Shown: positions 1 through 6,279 of the stretch, one piece after another
Position numbering within the stretch: the stretch's first letter is position 1
Layout: each line of letters begins with the position of its first letter
Assembly (NCBI GenBank): GCA_900546495.1
Contig: URDN01000060.1
Span: 1-11,551 of the forward strand
DNA from: an uncultured Lachnospiraceae bacterium
Lineage (GTDB): Bacteria > Bacillota > Clostridia > Lachnospirales > Lachnospiraceae
Direction: 5' to 3'
DNA: 11,551 nt
Notes under the pieces: generated by a model
Seen by the model: only the letters and a program-made list of their open reading frames with translations
Told to the model about the DNA's origin: nothing
The model's database searches: none
Program-made: the position numbers and the translations under genes

Positions 1-12
1 AGACTTGTTATT

Positions 13-37
13 ACTCACCACTTGCAGAAGTGGGAGT
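13..37. other. Compact hairpin, possible end of an IS200/IS605-type element
   Basis: CCACTT (18-23) and AAGTGG (28-33) pair around a GCAG loop. ACTC (13-16) and GAGT (34-37) extend the stem to 10 bp with one bulged A at 17. No T-run follows on either strand, so it is not a convincing intrinsic terminator. Hairpins of this size sit at the ends of IS200/IS605 elements, often just after tnpB, and the sequence here looks like such an end. Whatever it belongs to is cut off by the window edge, so the assignment is an inference. Confidence 0.3.
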
Positions 38-66
38 CTTCTCGACTGAGATAAAGCAATGCACAC

Positions 67-119
67 AAAAAAGAGTTCTGACCGGATCCTGCATGATATC
101 TTCCAATCAAAACTCTTTT
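67..119 (-). terminator. Intrinsic terminator of the DUF6506-like gene
   Basis: On the minus strand AAAAGAGTT (119-111) pairs with AACTCTTTT (77-69), and a T-run continues to 67. Inside it, TGATTGGA and TCCGGTCA can add about eight pairs, two of them G-U, giving a long two-part stem. It lies about 75 bp after the stop codon of the only upstream minus-strand gene. The T-run lies on the correct side for leftward transcription. Confidence 0.7.
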
Positions 120-195
120 CTAGTATTTTAATGGTTCAGCACCTGCTTGCATGATCTCAGCCTGCACATGCCTTCCGGAAATGCTTTCTTCCGCT

Positions 196-498
196 TTACT
201 GGAATAATTCATCTCCGCTCTTGAATCCGAAAGCCGGATGATAATCAAATTTTACAGCTCCTACCGGGATCTCCGGTCCGACTGCCTTCTTGATCCGTGC
301 AATTCCTTCGTTACCAAAACCTGCACATAACTCAATGGCACCACATCCGTTTGCAACCAGTTCCTTCGCAGCTGCCTCTGCCTGCTCATAAGTAGAGCAT
401 CCTACAACATGTAACGTAAGTGTCTCAGATGGAATCACTGCTTTCTGCTCCTGTGGGTTCTGTCCCGGTGCCACATAAATAAAAGCTGCATTAATCAT
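196..498 (-). CDS. DUF6506-like small protein of unknown function
   Basis: This 100-residue, probably cytoplasmic protein has no signal peptide or membrane segment. It begins MINAAFIYVAPG and contains a conserved-looking core: GCSTYEQAEAAAKELV, then a GCGAIELCAGFGNEGI stretch (about residues 52-67) and VGAVKFDYHP near the end. I recognise it as the DUF6506 type, whose members are about 100 residues and have no known activity. The alternation of strands and helices suggests a small alpha/beta fold, and C53 and C58 are the notable polar residues. The start is well supported: GAGGAGG (507-513) lies 8 bp upstream of the ATG. The gene appears monocistronic, with a promoter at 658-686, a leader of about 150 nt and a terminator at 67-119. 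No function can be inferred from its neighbours. Confidence 0.85.
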   Translation of the reverse strand: MINAAFIYVAPGQNPQEQKAVIPSETLTLHVVGCSTYEQAEAAAKELVANGCGAIELCAGFGNEGIARIKKAVGPEIPVGAVKFDYHPAFGFKSGDELFQ

Positions 499-571
499 GA
501 TATTTTCCTCCTCATGCTTCTCATTCAGTTACAGATCATCGGTTTTGAAATATAAAATCATCCGATATTGT

Positions 572-627
572 GAAAATCTAATATCCTGATCCTATTCCTC
601 TGATAGTTCGAAATTCTGATATCCTGA
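572..627. repeat. Paired 18-bp direct repeats in the DUF6506 leader
   Basis: GAAAATCTAATATCCTGA (572-589) and GAAATTCTGATATCCTGA (610-627) match at 16 of 18 positions with starts 38 bp apart. They are flanked by the inverted pair ATATTGT (565-571) and ACAATAT (627-633). They lie just downstream of the predicted promoter, inside the untranslated leader. They could be a pair of regulator sites about 3.6 helical turns apart, or part of a leader RNA fold. Confidence 0.45.
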
Positions 628-657
628 CAATATTTACCCGATGCCCCGTTCTTCTTC

Positions 658-686
658 ATTTTAATACGGGCAAAAAAACTTGTAAA
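658..686 (-). promoter_or_regulatory. Sigma-A-type promoter for the DUF6506-like gene
   Basis: On the minus strand TTTACA (-35, 686-681) is separated by 17 bp from TAAAAT (-10, 663-658). Each box matches the consensus at 5 of 6 positions. The predicted start near 651 gives a leader of about 150 nt before the ATG at 498. It lies in the 237-bp gap after the MutS-like gene, so the DUF6506-like gene can be expressed independently. Confidence 0.65.
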
Positions 687-735
687 GTCCACATAACTTC
701 CCTTTTGCGCAAATTTTATGCATCTTTGAGCAAAT

Positions 736-2367
736 TTACTCTGACTTTTCTTCTGTCTTCCCGCAGATTTCCTCCAGATTCAGACCATACCGTGCCGCAA
801 TATCTCTGGCATAGCTAAGTCCATCCGGTGTCGTCCGACGGATCCGGTAACTTCTGACACCTTGCTCCACATTATCCATCTGTGCCACCAGATTATCAAT
901 CTTGCTTCGGTTTCCCGGATAAGAATTGTATTCCTGAACTTTCATCGGCAGATCATGAATATGCGTTACAAATAAACCACAGCATCCGATGACACCAATT
1001 CCGGTCAACACTTCCGATGCAATATAGCCTGCCTCCAGTCCGCTGGTACTGGAAAAAGATTCATCCATCAAAAGCATGTCCGTATCCGATAACTGTTTTA
1101 AGATTTTACTGAGGCGGGCACACTCACTCTCCAACCGTCCTTTTCCATAATTATTCTCATCCGAAACCGGAAAATGGGTAAAAATCCCGGTCACCGGGCT
1201 CATTTTTGCCCGATGTGCCGGCACAAAAAGTCCAAGCTGACACAATGCCTGTGCCATCCCAATCGAATATGCAAAAATAGACTTACCGCCATGATTTGGT
1301 CCCGTCACCAGATAAAAACGCCCATTATCATCCAGCTCAAAACGGTTCGAAACTACCGTTTTCTCCACCCCACGCATGGCAAGCATTGGATTGTACACCT
1401 GTTCCAGTTCACACACCCGTTCCTTTACCGGACAGATCTGTGGACGGCACATTTCAAAGCCTTTCTCCTTCATATCCAAAATAAATTTCACACCTGCGGT
1501 CAGAAATCGGATATCGTCCAGAAGTGCCGCAAACACCGCTGTATTTGCCTTATAATAATTCTGGATCATCGGTTCAAAAGAGCGCAGCGGCTTCTCAAAA
1601 ATCGTCTGCAGCGCACTTCCCATCGCATAATTAATCGCTTTCTGTTCTTCCCCGTGCAATCCTTTCTGCAACGGATACAACGGAGTCATCATCACCTGCC
1701 GATCCGTCAGACGATGTTTCATCAGCTTGTCAATAATGCTTCCCGCAGAAAATTCTTTTTCATTGACGGAAATAATTCCTGCTTCCTTCGGTCGCAGGTT
1801 GTCATCCAGATTAATTCCAATGGTCACACTTTTCAGATAACCAAAATTCTTGCCGGTGGCTTCCATTTCCCGTTTCAGATTCAGATATTCCTCACTCTTT
1901 GCCACACTGTATACCAGTTCCCGGAAATTTTTCATGCCATCCGATGCAATATCCGCCCCCGAATCTTTCTCAATCTCCGAAAATACATTTGCAAACAGAT
2001 CCACCAGTTCTTCATACATCTCCAAGTAGCGCACCGCACTCAATGCCGAATCCACAGAGAAATCGCTGCTCAGCACCCGACGCAATTCACTGACATTCTG
2101 AATTTCTGACACCGAACTGCAAAACGCCTGATACAGCTTTTGATGCTTCACCAAATCTTCCACGATTGCCTGCCGATATTCTAACACTTCCGGATCTGTG
2201 GAAAAAAACTTTTCCAATGTCAGCTCTGAATAGCCACGATACCGGTCATTTTGAAGCACCACCATATCATCGATCTGTAACGACGTGATAAAATCATAAG
2301 ATTTCATGCGCGCCTGATCAGATTCTTTGTATCCTTTCGGATATAGTAAACGAAATTCTGTATCCAT
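736..2367 (-). CDS. MutS-family ATPase without a mismatch-recognition domain
   Basis: The C-terminal third of this 543-residue protein is a MutS-type ABC ATPase. Walker A is GPNHGGKS (356-363, where MutS usually has GPNMGGKS), Walker B is LLMDES (432-437), and the TH pair (468-469) follows, as in MutS domain V. Residues 1-340 are largely helical and resemble the MutS lever and core region. There is no N-terminal mismatch-binding domain with the Phe-X-Glu motif. There is also no C-terminal Smr nuclease like that of MutS2, which is also longer (about 780 residues). It therefore belongs to the shorter MutS-like proteins common in Clostridia, probably a DNA-structure-binding ATPase of unknown role. 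True mismatch repair is unlikely without domain I. The ATG is preceded by GAGGAG about 10 bp upstream. VanZ lies 110 bp upstream on the same strand with no clear terminator between, so cotranscription is possible. Confidence 0.85.
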   Translation of the reverse strand: MDTEFRLLYPKGYKESDQARMKSYDFITSLQIDDMVVLQNDRYRGYSELTLEKFFSTDPEVLEYRQAIVEDLVKHQKLYQAFCSSVSEIQNVSELRRVLSSDFSVDSALSAVRYLEMYEELVDLFANVFSEIEKDSGADIASDGMKNFRELVYSVAKSEEYLNLKREMEATGKNFGYLKSVTIGINLDDNLRPKEAGIISVNEKEFSAGSIIDKLMKHRLTDRQVMMTPLYPLQKGLHGEEQKAINYAMGSALQTIFEKPLRSFEPMIQNYYKANTAVFAALLDDIRFLTAGVKFILDMKEKGFEMCRPQICPVKERVCELEQVYNPMLAMRGVEKTVVSNRFELDDNGRFYLVTGPNHGGKSIFAYSIGMAQALCQLGLFVPAHRAKMSPVTGIFTHFPVSDENNYGKGRLESECARLSKILKQLSDTDMLLMDESFSSTSGLEAGYIASEVLTGIGVIGCCGLFVTHIHDLPMKVQEYNSYPGNRSKIDNLVAQMDNVEQGVRSYRIRRTTPDGLSYARDIAARYGLNLEEICGKTEEKSE

Positions 2368-2477
2368 AGTTTTTCTTCTCCTCTATTTCTTCACGAAAAA
2401 CATCCCGAAACTGTTCTCCATGGATTTTCCTGTTTTTTATATGTATCAAAATTTTTTTCTTTTTTATCCAATTATCG

Positions 2478-2966
2478 TTATTTCTGATTTGCAGAAACAC
2501 GCTTTCTTCTTGTATACATCACCAGTACAACAATGAGACTCAATACCAAGGCTCCACTGCTGTCTATCAAAACATCTCGAAACTGTCCTGCTCTCCCAGG
2601 TACAAATAACTGATGAAACTCATCCGTGCATGCATATCCAAAGGTGAATACAAAAGAACAAATATTTCTCCATTTTCCATGTACACCGGATATCCAGAAT
2701 GCGGTCAAAAATGAGGTGCACAGCAACACATATTCTGTCACGTGCGCTCCTTTTCGCACCACAAGAGAGATCAGATTTACCAGCTCTGCATCCGCAAATT
2801 TTGGAAACAATCCCAACGTTCCCCGAATCTGTAAAAACAGATTTACAAATATATTACTCATACTGGAAGATTCCTCCCCCTGCTGCCCGGAAAATGAGAA
2901 AATCATGATCATAACAACAAGCGGGAATAACCAGATAAGGTATCTGCTTTTTCTTCTACGTTCCAT
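2478..2966 (-). CDS. VanZ-family membrane protein
   Basis: This 162-residue protein has the VanZ layout: a basic N-terminus, a first membrane helix (about 10-26) ending in FSFSGQQGEESSSMS, a central helix led by RKGAHVTEYVLL (about 71-82), a YACTDEFHQLFVPGR motif (about 110-124), and a last helix (about 134-150) before a basic tail. The founding member, VanZ of the vancomycin cluster, gives low-level teicoplanin resistance. Most homologues are chromosomal and uncharacterised, and nothing here ties this one to glycopeptide resistance. The start is supported by AAGGA about 6 bp upstream of the ATG. Its promoter is at 3081-3109, and the leader of roughly 108 nt carries a dispersed repeat with a hairpin and U-rich stretch. 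It may be cotranscribed with the MutS-like gene. Confidence 0.88.
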   Translation of the reverse strand: MERRRKSRYLIWLFPLVVMIMIFSFSGQQGEESSSMSNIFVNLFLQIRGTLGLFPKFADAELVNLISLVVRKGAHVTEYVLLCTSFLTAFWISGVHGKWRNICSFVFTFGYACTDEFHQLFVPGRAGQFRDVLIDSSGALVLSLIVVLVMYTRRKRVSANQK

Positions 2967-2990
2967 TTTTTGTCCTTACTAAAAAACTTA

Positions 2991-3041
2991 TAAAACGGAC
3001 ATCTGCCATCCACTTTTGTTCCTTGCTTATGAACGCAGTCG
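2991..3041 (-). repeat. 51-bp dispersed repeat, copy 1, in the VanZ leader
   Basis: It aligns without gaps to 11501-11551 with 42 of 51 positions identical, and the last 13 (ATGAACGCAGTCG on the plus strand) are exact. Read on the minus strand, AAAGTGGA (3016-3009) pairs with TCCGTTTT (2999-2992) around a 9-nt loop using two G-U pairs, and T-rich sequence follows (to about 2980). In copy 2 the same positions are Watson-Crick pairs. On the plus strand those positions would be A-C mismatches here, so the structure is preserved only in leftward RNA. Confidence 0.75.
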
Positions 3042-3080
3042 CTCTGCAACCTACATTCAAATAAAAATATTTACTTATTC

Positions 3081-3109
3081 ATTATAGCGGTGGGTAAAAT
3101 GTTTGACAA
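3081..3109 (-). promoter_or_regulatory. Strong sigma-A-type promoter for VanZ
   Basis: On the minus strand TTGTCA (-35, 3109-3104) is followed after exactly 17 bp by TATAAT (-10, 3086-3081). Five and six positions of six match consensus. Transcription would start near 3074, run through the repeat at 2991-3041 and enter VanZ at 2966. It is divergent from the promoter of the PIN/NYN-like gene, with about 50 bp between the two -35 regions. Confidence 0.75.
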
Positions 3110-3163
3110 TTACTATTTTTGAAATACCAAATCATTCTTTACAAATCTTAATAAAATATTTTT

Positions 3164-3191
3164 TTATCAAAGCATGGTATCATGCTATAAT
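3164..3191 (+). promoter_or_regulatory. Extended -10 promoter with a palindrome, PIN/NYN-like gene
   Basis: TATAAT (3186-3191) is preceded by TGC, forming an extended -10. A weaker -35, TTATCA (3164-3169), lies 16 bp upstream. The spacer contains a perfect inverted repeat, AGCATG (3171-3176) and CATGCT (3181-3186), around GTAT. It overlaps the -10, exactly where a repressor would block polymerase. The operator role is an inference; the promoter boxes and palindrome are visible directly. Confidence 0.65.
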
Positions 3192-3225
3192 AGATATATT
3201 CTGGCATATGAGGTACCAAAAGCAA

Positions 3226-4065
3226 ATGTCAAAAACTTATTTTGTGGACAGTGAAAATGTCGGTGACGCCTGGATCAACCTTCTGCTGGCAGATCCGGAC
3301 AGCACGTTCCTGATTTTTTACACCAGTCACTCCCCGCGCATTGATTATGAGCATGCCATCGCTCTGATGAATGCCAAAAATAAACCTCAGTTCATTCGTT
3401 GCCATGAAGGCAGCAATGCACTGGATTTTCAATTAGTATCTTATCTTGGTTATCAGCTCCGCTCAAAAAACACCGATGAAATGGTCATCGTATCAAATGA
3501 TACAGGTTTTGATGCTGTGGTTCATTTCTGGTCTGAGCAGAACCGGGCAATAACAAGGCTCACCACCAGTAATATTCCAACTCCTGAGATCAAGACAGAA
3601 CCAGCAACTGTATCGGAGGAAAAAGTAGATACGGCTTCTTCTGTAGACACAGACACTGAGCAAACGGTAAGGGGTGTTGACCTCAAGGAACTTTACACAA
3701 TCATTAATTGTGTCAGTTCCAAAGAATCTTCTTATATCCACCTTGCCTATGTGCATTTTTACGGTATCAAAAAAGGGGAAGATCTTTATAAATACATGCG
3801 TCAGGAAAAATTCGCAGCACCTTCGGTTTCCTGGAAAAAAGAAACCCGATTCAAGAAATTCTGTGAATTGATCTTCAAGTATTGTAATACAACCGATACC
3901 GAAGTTCCTTCAGATTTTATTGCCTATCTGTACACAAATCTCACGCGGACAGATGACAAAAAGAGTCTCAATCGAAAGCTGCAGACCCAATATCCCCATC
4001 AGGGAATGCAATTGCACAAAATACTCAAGCCTTTTTATAAAACACTTTTGAAAATAAAGAAATAA
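3226..4065 (+). CDS. PIN/NYN-like putative nuclease
   Basis: This is a 279-residue protein from the ATG at 3226, preceded by GAGG (3210-3213) 12 bp upstream and by the promoter at 3164-3191. The same frame stays open back to a TTG at 3103, but that lies upstream of the promoter, so it is not the start. Residues 1-105 look like a PIN-like fold: TYFVDSENVG (D8, E10, N11), an ALDFQLVSYLGY helix (D67) and VIVSNDTGFD (D92, D96). That spacing matches the acidic residues that bind metal in PIN/NYN ribonucleases. Residues about 115-160 form a Glu/Thr/Ser-rich linker. Residues 165-279 form a basic, mostly helical domain that I do not recognise. No membrane or signal segment is visible. It is the only plus-strand gene here and has no antitoxin-like partner. 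RNA cleavage or processing is inferred, and its substrate is unknown. Confidence 0.75.
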   Translation: MSKTYFVDSENVGDAWINLLLADPDSTFLIFYTSHSPRIDYEHAIALMNAKNKPQFIRCHEGSNALDFQLVSYLGYQLRSKNTDEMVIVSNDTGFDAVVHFWSEQNRAITRLTTSNIPTPEIKTEPATVSEEKVDTASSVDTDTEQTVRGVDLKELYTIINCVSSKESSYIHLAYVHFYGIKKGEDLYKYMRQEKFAAPSVSWKKETRFKKFCELIFKYCNTTDTEVPSDFIAYLYTNLTRTDDKKSLNRKLQTQYPHQGMQLHKILKPFYKTLLKIKK

Positions 4066-4086
4066 AAAGAAAGATGCCAGAATGAA

Positions 4087-4119
4087 ACATCCCCCTGCGG
4101 TTATGCGCGGGGGGAATGT
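4087..4119 (+). terminator. GC-rich hairpin after the PIN/NYN-like gene
   Basis: CCCCC (4091-4095) pairs with GGGGG (4110-4114). The stem continues inward through a U-G and three G-C pairs to a GTTATG loop, and outward through ACA and TGT with one bulge. On the plus-strand RNA the stem is continuous; on the minus strand one pair becomes A-C. It starts 21 bp after the stop codon. No T-run follows, so it may stabilise the 3' end or need help to terminate. Confidence 0.5.
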
Positions 4120-4135
4120 GGTGCTAGAGTGGAGT

Positions 4136-4177
4136 AAAAATCTATCTACTATCATTATGAGTTATAAACAGATAGAT
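4136..4177 (-). terminator. AT-rich terminator candidate after capD
   Basis: On the minus strand ATCTATC (4177-4171) pairs with GATAGAT (4146-4140) and five Ts follow (4140-4136). The stem is weak and the loop is 24 nt. An alternative small hairpin, AGATAG and CTATCT (4170-4185), overlaps it. It lies about 55 bp after the capD stop and is the best candidate for the end of the polysaccharide operon. Confidence 0.4.
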
Positions 4178-4232
4178 AACTATCTACCCAAAAATTAAGC
4201 GTTTACTGCAAATTATCATATACAGAATTCTT

Positions 4233-6086
4233 TTACTTCTTATACGCCAATGCTTCCTTCGGCATCTGGTAAGTCGGAACAATTTCCTTTACCATTGCAC
4301 GGATCGCATCGCTGTCCTCATTTGCAGCATCACGCAACTGGATCAGCTGATGCATGAATTTTTCTTCATCCATATCGATTGGTTTACCGATGTGGATCAT
4401 CTTGTTTTCGGTATCCTGAAGTCCTTCCTCATCCATCAGAAGTTCCTCATACAGTTTTTCACCGGGACGAAGTCCGGTGTATTCGATTTCAATGTCCTCT
4501 CCCAGTTTATAACCGGACAGACGGATCAGATTTTTTGCAAGATCTGCAATTTTTACAGGTTCACCCATATCCAGTACGAAGATCTCTCCGCCTTTTGCAT
4601 ACGCACCTGCCTGAAGTACCAGAGATACGGCTTCCGGAATCGTCATAAAGTAACGAATGATATCCGGATGTGTTACAGTAACCGGACCACCGGCAGCAAT
4701 CTGTTTCTCGAACAGTGGAATAACACTTCCGTTACTTCCTAATACATTTCCAAAACGAACAGCAACGAAGTCTGTTTCATAGAAATGGTTTAAGGTCTGT
4801 ACGATCATCTCGCACATACGCTTGGAAGCGCCCATGATATTGGTCGGATTTACCGCTTTGTCAGTAGAGATCAGTACAAATTTTTTGACATGATTTCTTC
4901 CTGCCGCCGATGCTGTCTTGTAAGTACCAAATACGTTATTTTTGATTGCCTCATTCGGGCTGTCCTCCATCAGCGGTACATGCTTGTGCGCTGCTGCATG
5001 GAATACGACATCTGGTTTGTATTTCTTCATTACGCTATTGATACGATGTGTATTTCGTACCGAACCGATCAATACCGTCAGATTCAGTTCCGGATGATTC
5101 CATCTGAGCTTCTGCTGAATATCATAAGCATTATTTTCATAAATGTCAAAAATAATCAGATGTCCGACTTCATGCTCTGCCAGCTGTGTACAGATTTCAC
5201 TTCCGATGGAACCGCCACCGCCGGTTACCAGAACAGTTTTTCCTTTGATGTATCCAAGGATTTCATCCAGATTCACTTCGATTGGATCACGTCCCAGAAG
5301 GTCTTCGATCTCCACATTTCTAAGTTTTGAGACATTGACCTCACCGTTGACCAGCTGATAAACACCCGGAACGGTCTGAATCTGACAATCTGTCTCTTTA
5401 CAGATTTCCAGAATATCACGAATATCTTTGCGGTCTGCAGACGGCATTGCCAGAATAATCTTATTGATCTGGTATTTTTCTACAGATTCCAGAATCTTAT
5501 TGCGACCGCCTTCAATCAGAACGCCGTCCAGATATTTATTCCATTTCTGTGCATTATCATCAATAAAGATTTTTACCCGGTCTGTCAGATAATAACTGTT
5601 ATGATACTCCCGGAGAAGTACCAGACCCGCTGCACCGGCTCCGATGATCATAATATTCTGCCGCTCTGTATTCTCTTTTGAATTTTCTGTTTTGATTCTC
5701 ATACGGCTAAGCAGACGATACATCATACGAATGGATGCGGTAAATCCAAATACTAAAATCCATCCGATCAGATAGAAAGAAATCGGCATTCGCATGATGG
5801 CTATCGAAAATACAACCCCTGTCATCACGCAGGCAGCGATCGATGCCACGCAGGTTTTTAATATCTCATTGATTCCTGCATAAGACCATACACTTCGGTA
5901 CAGTTTTGCTATCACATAACAAGACACCAGAAGGACAGATGCCAGTACGATATAATACATATATCCCACAATAAACTGCTCCGGTATCTTAGAATATCTC
6001 ATATCAAATCGCAATGATAACGCCAGACCATATGCTATGATCACTGCTAAAATATCGGCAATTGCAATCAATATTTTTTTCTTCAT
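4233..6086 (-). CDS. Membrane nucleotide-sugar 4,6-dehydratase (CapD/PglF type)
   Basis: This 617-residue enzyme is full length for the family of UDP-GlcNAc-type 4,6-dehydratases that start synthesis of amino- and deoxy-sugars for capsules. Four or so membrane helices occupy residues 5-125. A first Rossmann-like domain begins at IMIIGAGAAG (about 145-154) and a second at VTGGGGSIGSE (about 287-297), which binds NAD(P). The active-site region has STDKAVNPTN (407-416) and MGASK (418-422), with Met in the usual Tyr position as in PglF/WbpM-like enzymes. LLGRDPIEVN (263-272) and LRPGEKLYEEL near the C-terminus are also family hallmarks. It acts at the inner face of the membrane on a UDP-sugar, probably UDP-GlcNAc. 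GGGAGA lies about 11 bp upstream of the ATG. It is the last gene of the cluster, after a hairpin-rich gap of 193 bp. The exact product cannot be read from sequence. Confidence 0.88.
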   Translation of the reverse strand: MKKKILIAIADILAVIIAYGLALSLRFDMRYSKIPEQFIVGYMYYIVLASVLLVSCYVIAKLYRSVWSYAGINEILKTCVASIAACVMTGVVFSIAIMRMPISFYLIGWILVFGFTASIRMMYRLLSRMRIKTENSKENTERQNIMIIGAGAAGLVLLREYHNSYYLTDRVKIFIDDNAQKWNKYLDGVLIEGGRNKILESVEKYQINKIILAMPSADRKDIRDILEICKETDCQIQTVPGVYQLVNGEVNVSKLRNVEIEDLLGRDPIEVNLDEILGYIKGKTVLVTGGGGSIGSEICTQLAEHEVGHLIIFDIYENNAYDIQQKLRWNHPELNLTVLIGSVRNTHRINSVMKKYKPDVVFHAAAHKHVPLMEDSPNEAIKNNVFGTYKTASAAGRNHVKKFVLISTDKAVNPTNIMGASKRMCEMIVQTLNHFYETDFVAVRFGNVLGSNGSVIPLFEKQIAAGGPVTVTHPDIIRYFMTIPEAVSLVLQAGAYAKGGEIFVLDMGEPVKIADLAKNLIRLSGYKLGEDIEIEYTGLRPGEKLYEELLMDEEGLQDTENKMIHIGKPIDMDEEKFMHQLIQLRDAANEDSDAIRAMVKEIVPTYQMPKEALAYKK

Positions 6087-6133
6087 TTACTTCAACTCTC
6101 CCATATTTCTTTTACATTGACCGTTTTACACCA

Positions 6134-6184
6134 TAGAAAAGAAATCTATCTTATGTCACTCCCCTGTTGCAGATCTCTTTTCTA
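6134..6184 (-). promoter_or_regulatory. 14-bp stem-loop in the capD leader
   Basis: In leftward RNA, the segment at 6184-6171 (UAGAAAAGAGAUCU) pairs along all 14 positions with 6147-6134 (AGAUUUCUUUUCUA), with one G-U, around a 23-nt purine-rich loop. On the plus strand the G-U position would be a mismatch. It lies 48 bp before the capD start. No T-run follows. It may be a leader structure that controls capD or a site that protects the 3' end of the upstream message. A smaller hairpin (6184-6200) abuts it. Confidence 0.45.
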
Positions 6185-6226
6185 CAATGTAAGACGTTGT
6201 CACTGTAAAATGTTCCTACACATGAT

Positions 6227-6254
6227 AGAAGAATCCATGTTTCAGGATTCTTCT
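6227..6254 (-). terminator. 10-bp hairpin after the SPKTG protein gene
   Basis: AGAAGAATCC (6227-6236) and GGATTCTTCT (6245-6254) form a perfect 10-bp stem with an 8-nt loop, 25 bp after the stop codon. On the minus strand the 3' arm ends TTCTTCT but no clean T-run follows. It is a partial or weak terminator, or a message 3'-end stabiliser, between the sorted protein and capD. Confidence 0.5.
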
Positions 6255-6279
6255 GTCTCTTCACTTCTGTCAAACCTGA

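Noticed and set aside
711..745. Repeated AAATTTGC at the end of the MutS-like gene as a terminator
   Set aside because: It is a direct repeat, not an inverted one, and gives no stem followed by a T-run.
1174..2109. Long plus-strand open frame (311 codons)
   Set aside because: It lies antisense to the MutS-like gene, whose ATPase motifs are intact. Its translation is His/Cys/Ile-rich with no domain, and it lacks a ribosome site.
2478..2966. VanZ as a glycopeptide-resistance gene
   Set aside because: There are no vanA/vanH/vanX-type ligase or regulatory genes nearby, and VanZ-like proteins are common chromosomal genes in Clostridia.
3103..3225. TTG start extending the PIN/NYN-like gene by 41 codons
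   Set aside because: It lies upstream of the predicted promoter, overlaps the opposing VanZ promoter, and the conserved domain begins at the ATG at 3226 with its own ribosome site.
4350..5358. Several plus-strand open frames inside capD
   Set aside because: All are antisense to the well-supported dehydratase and none has recognisable motifs.
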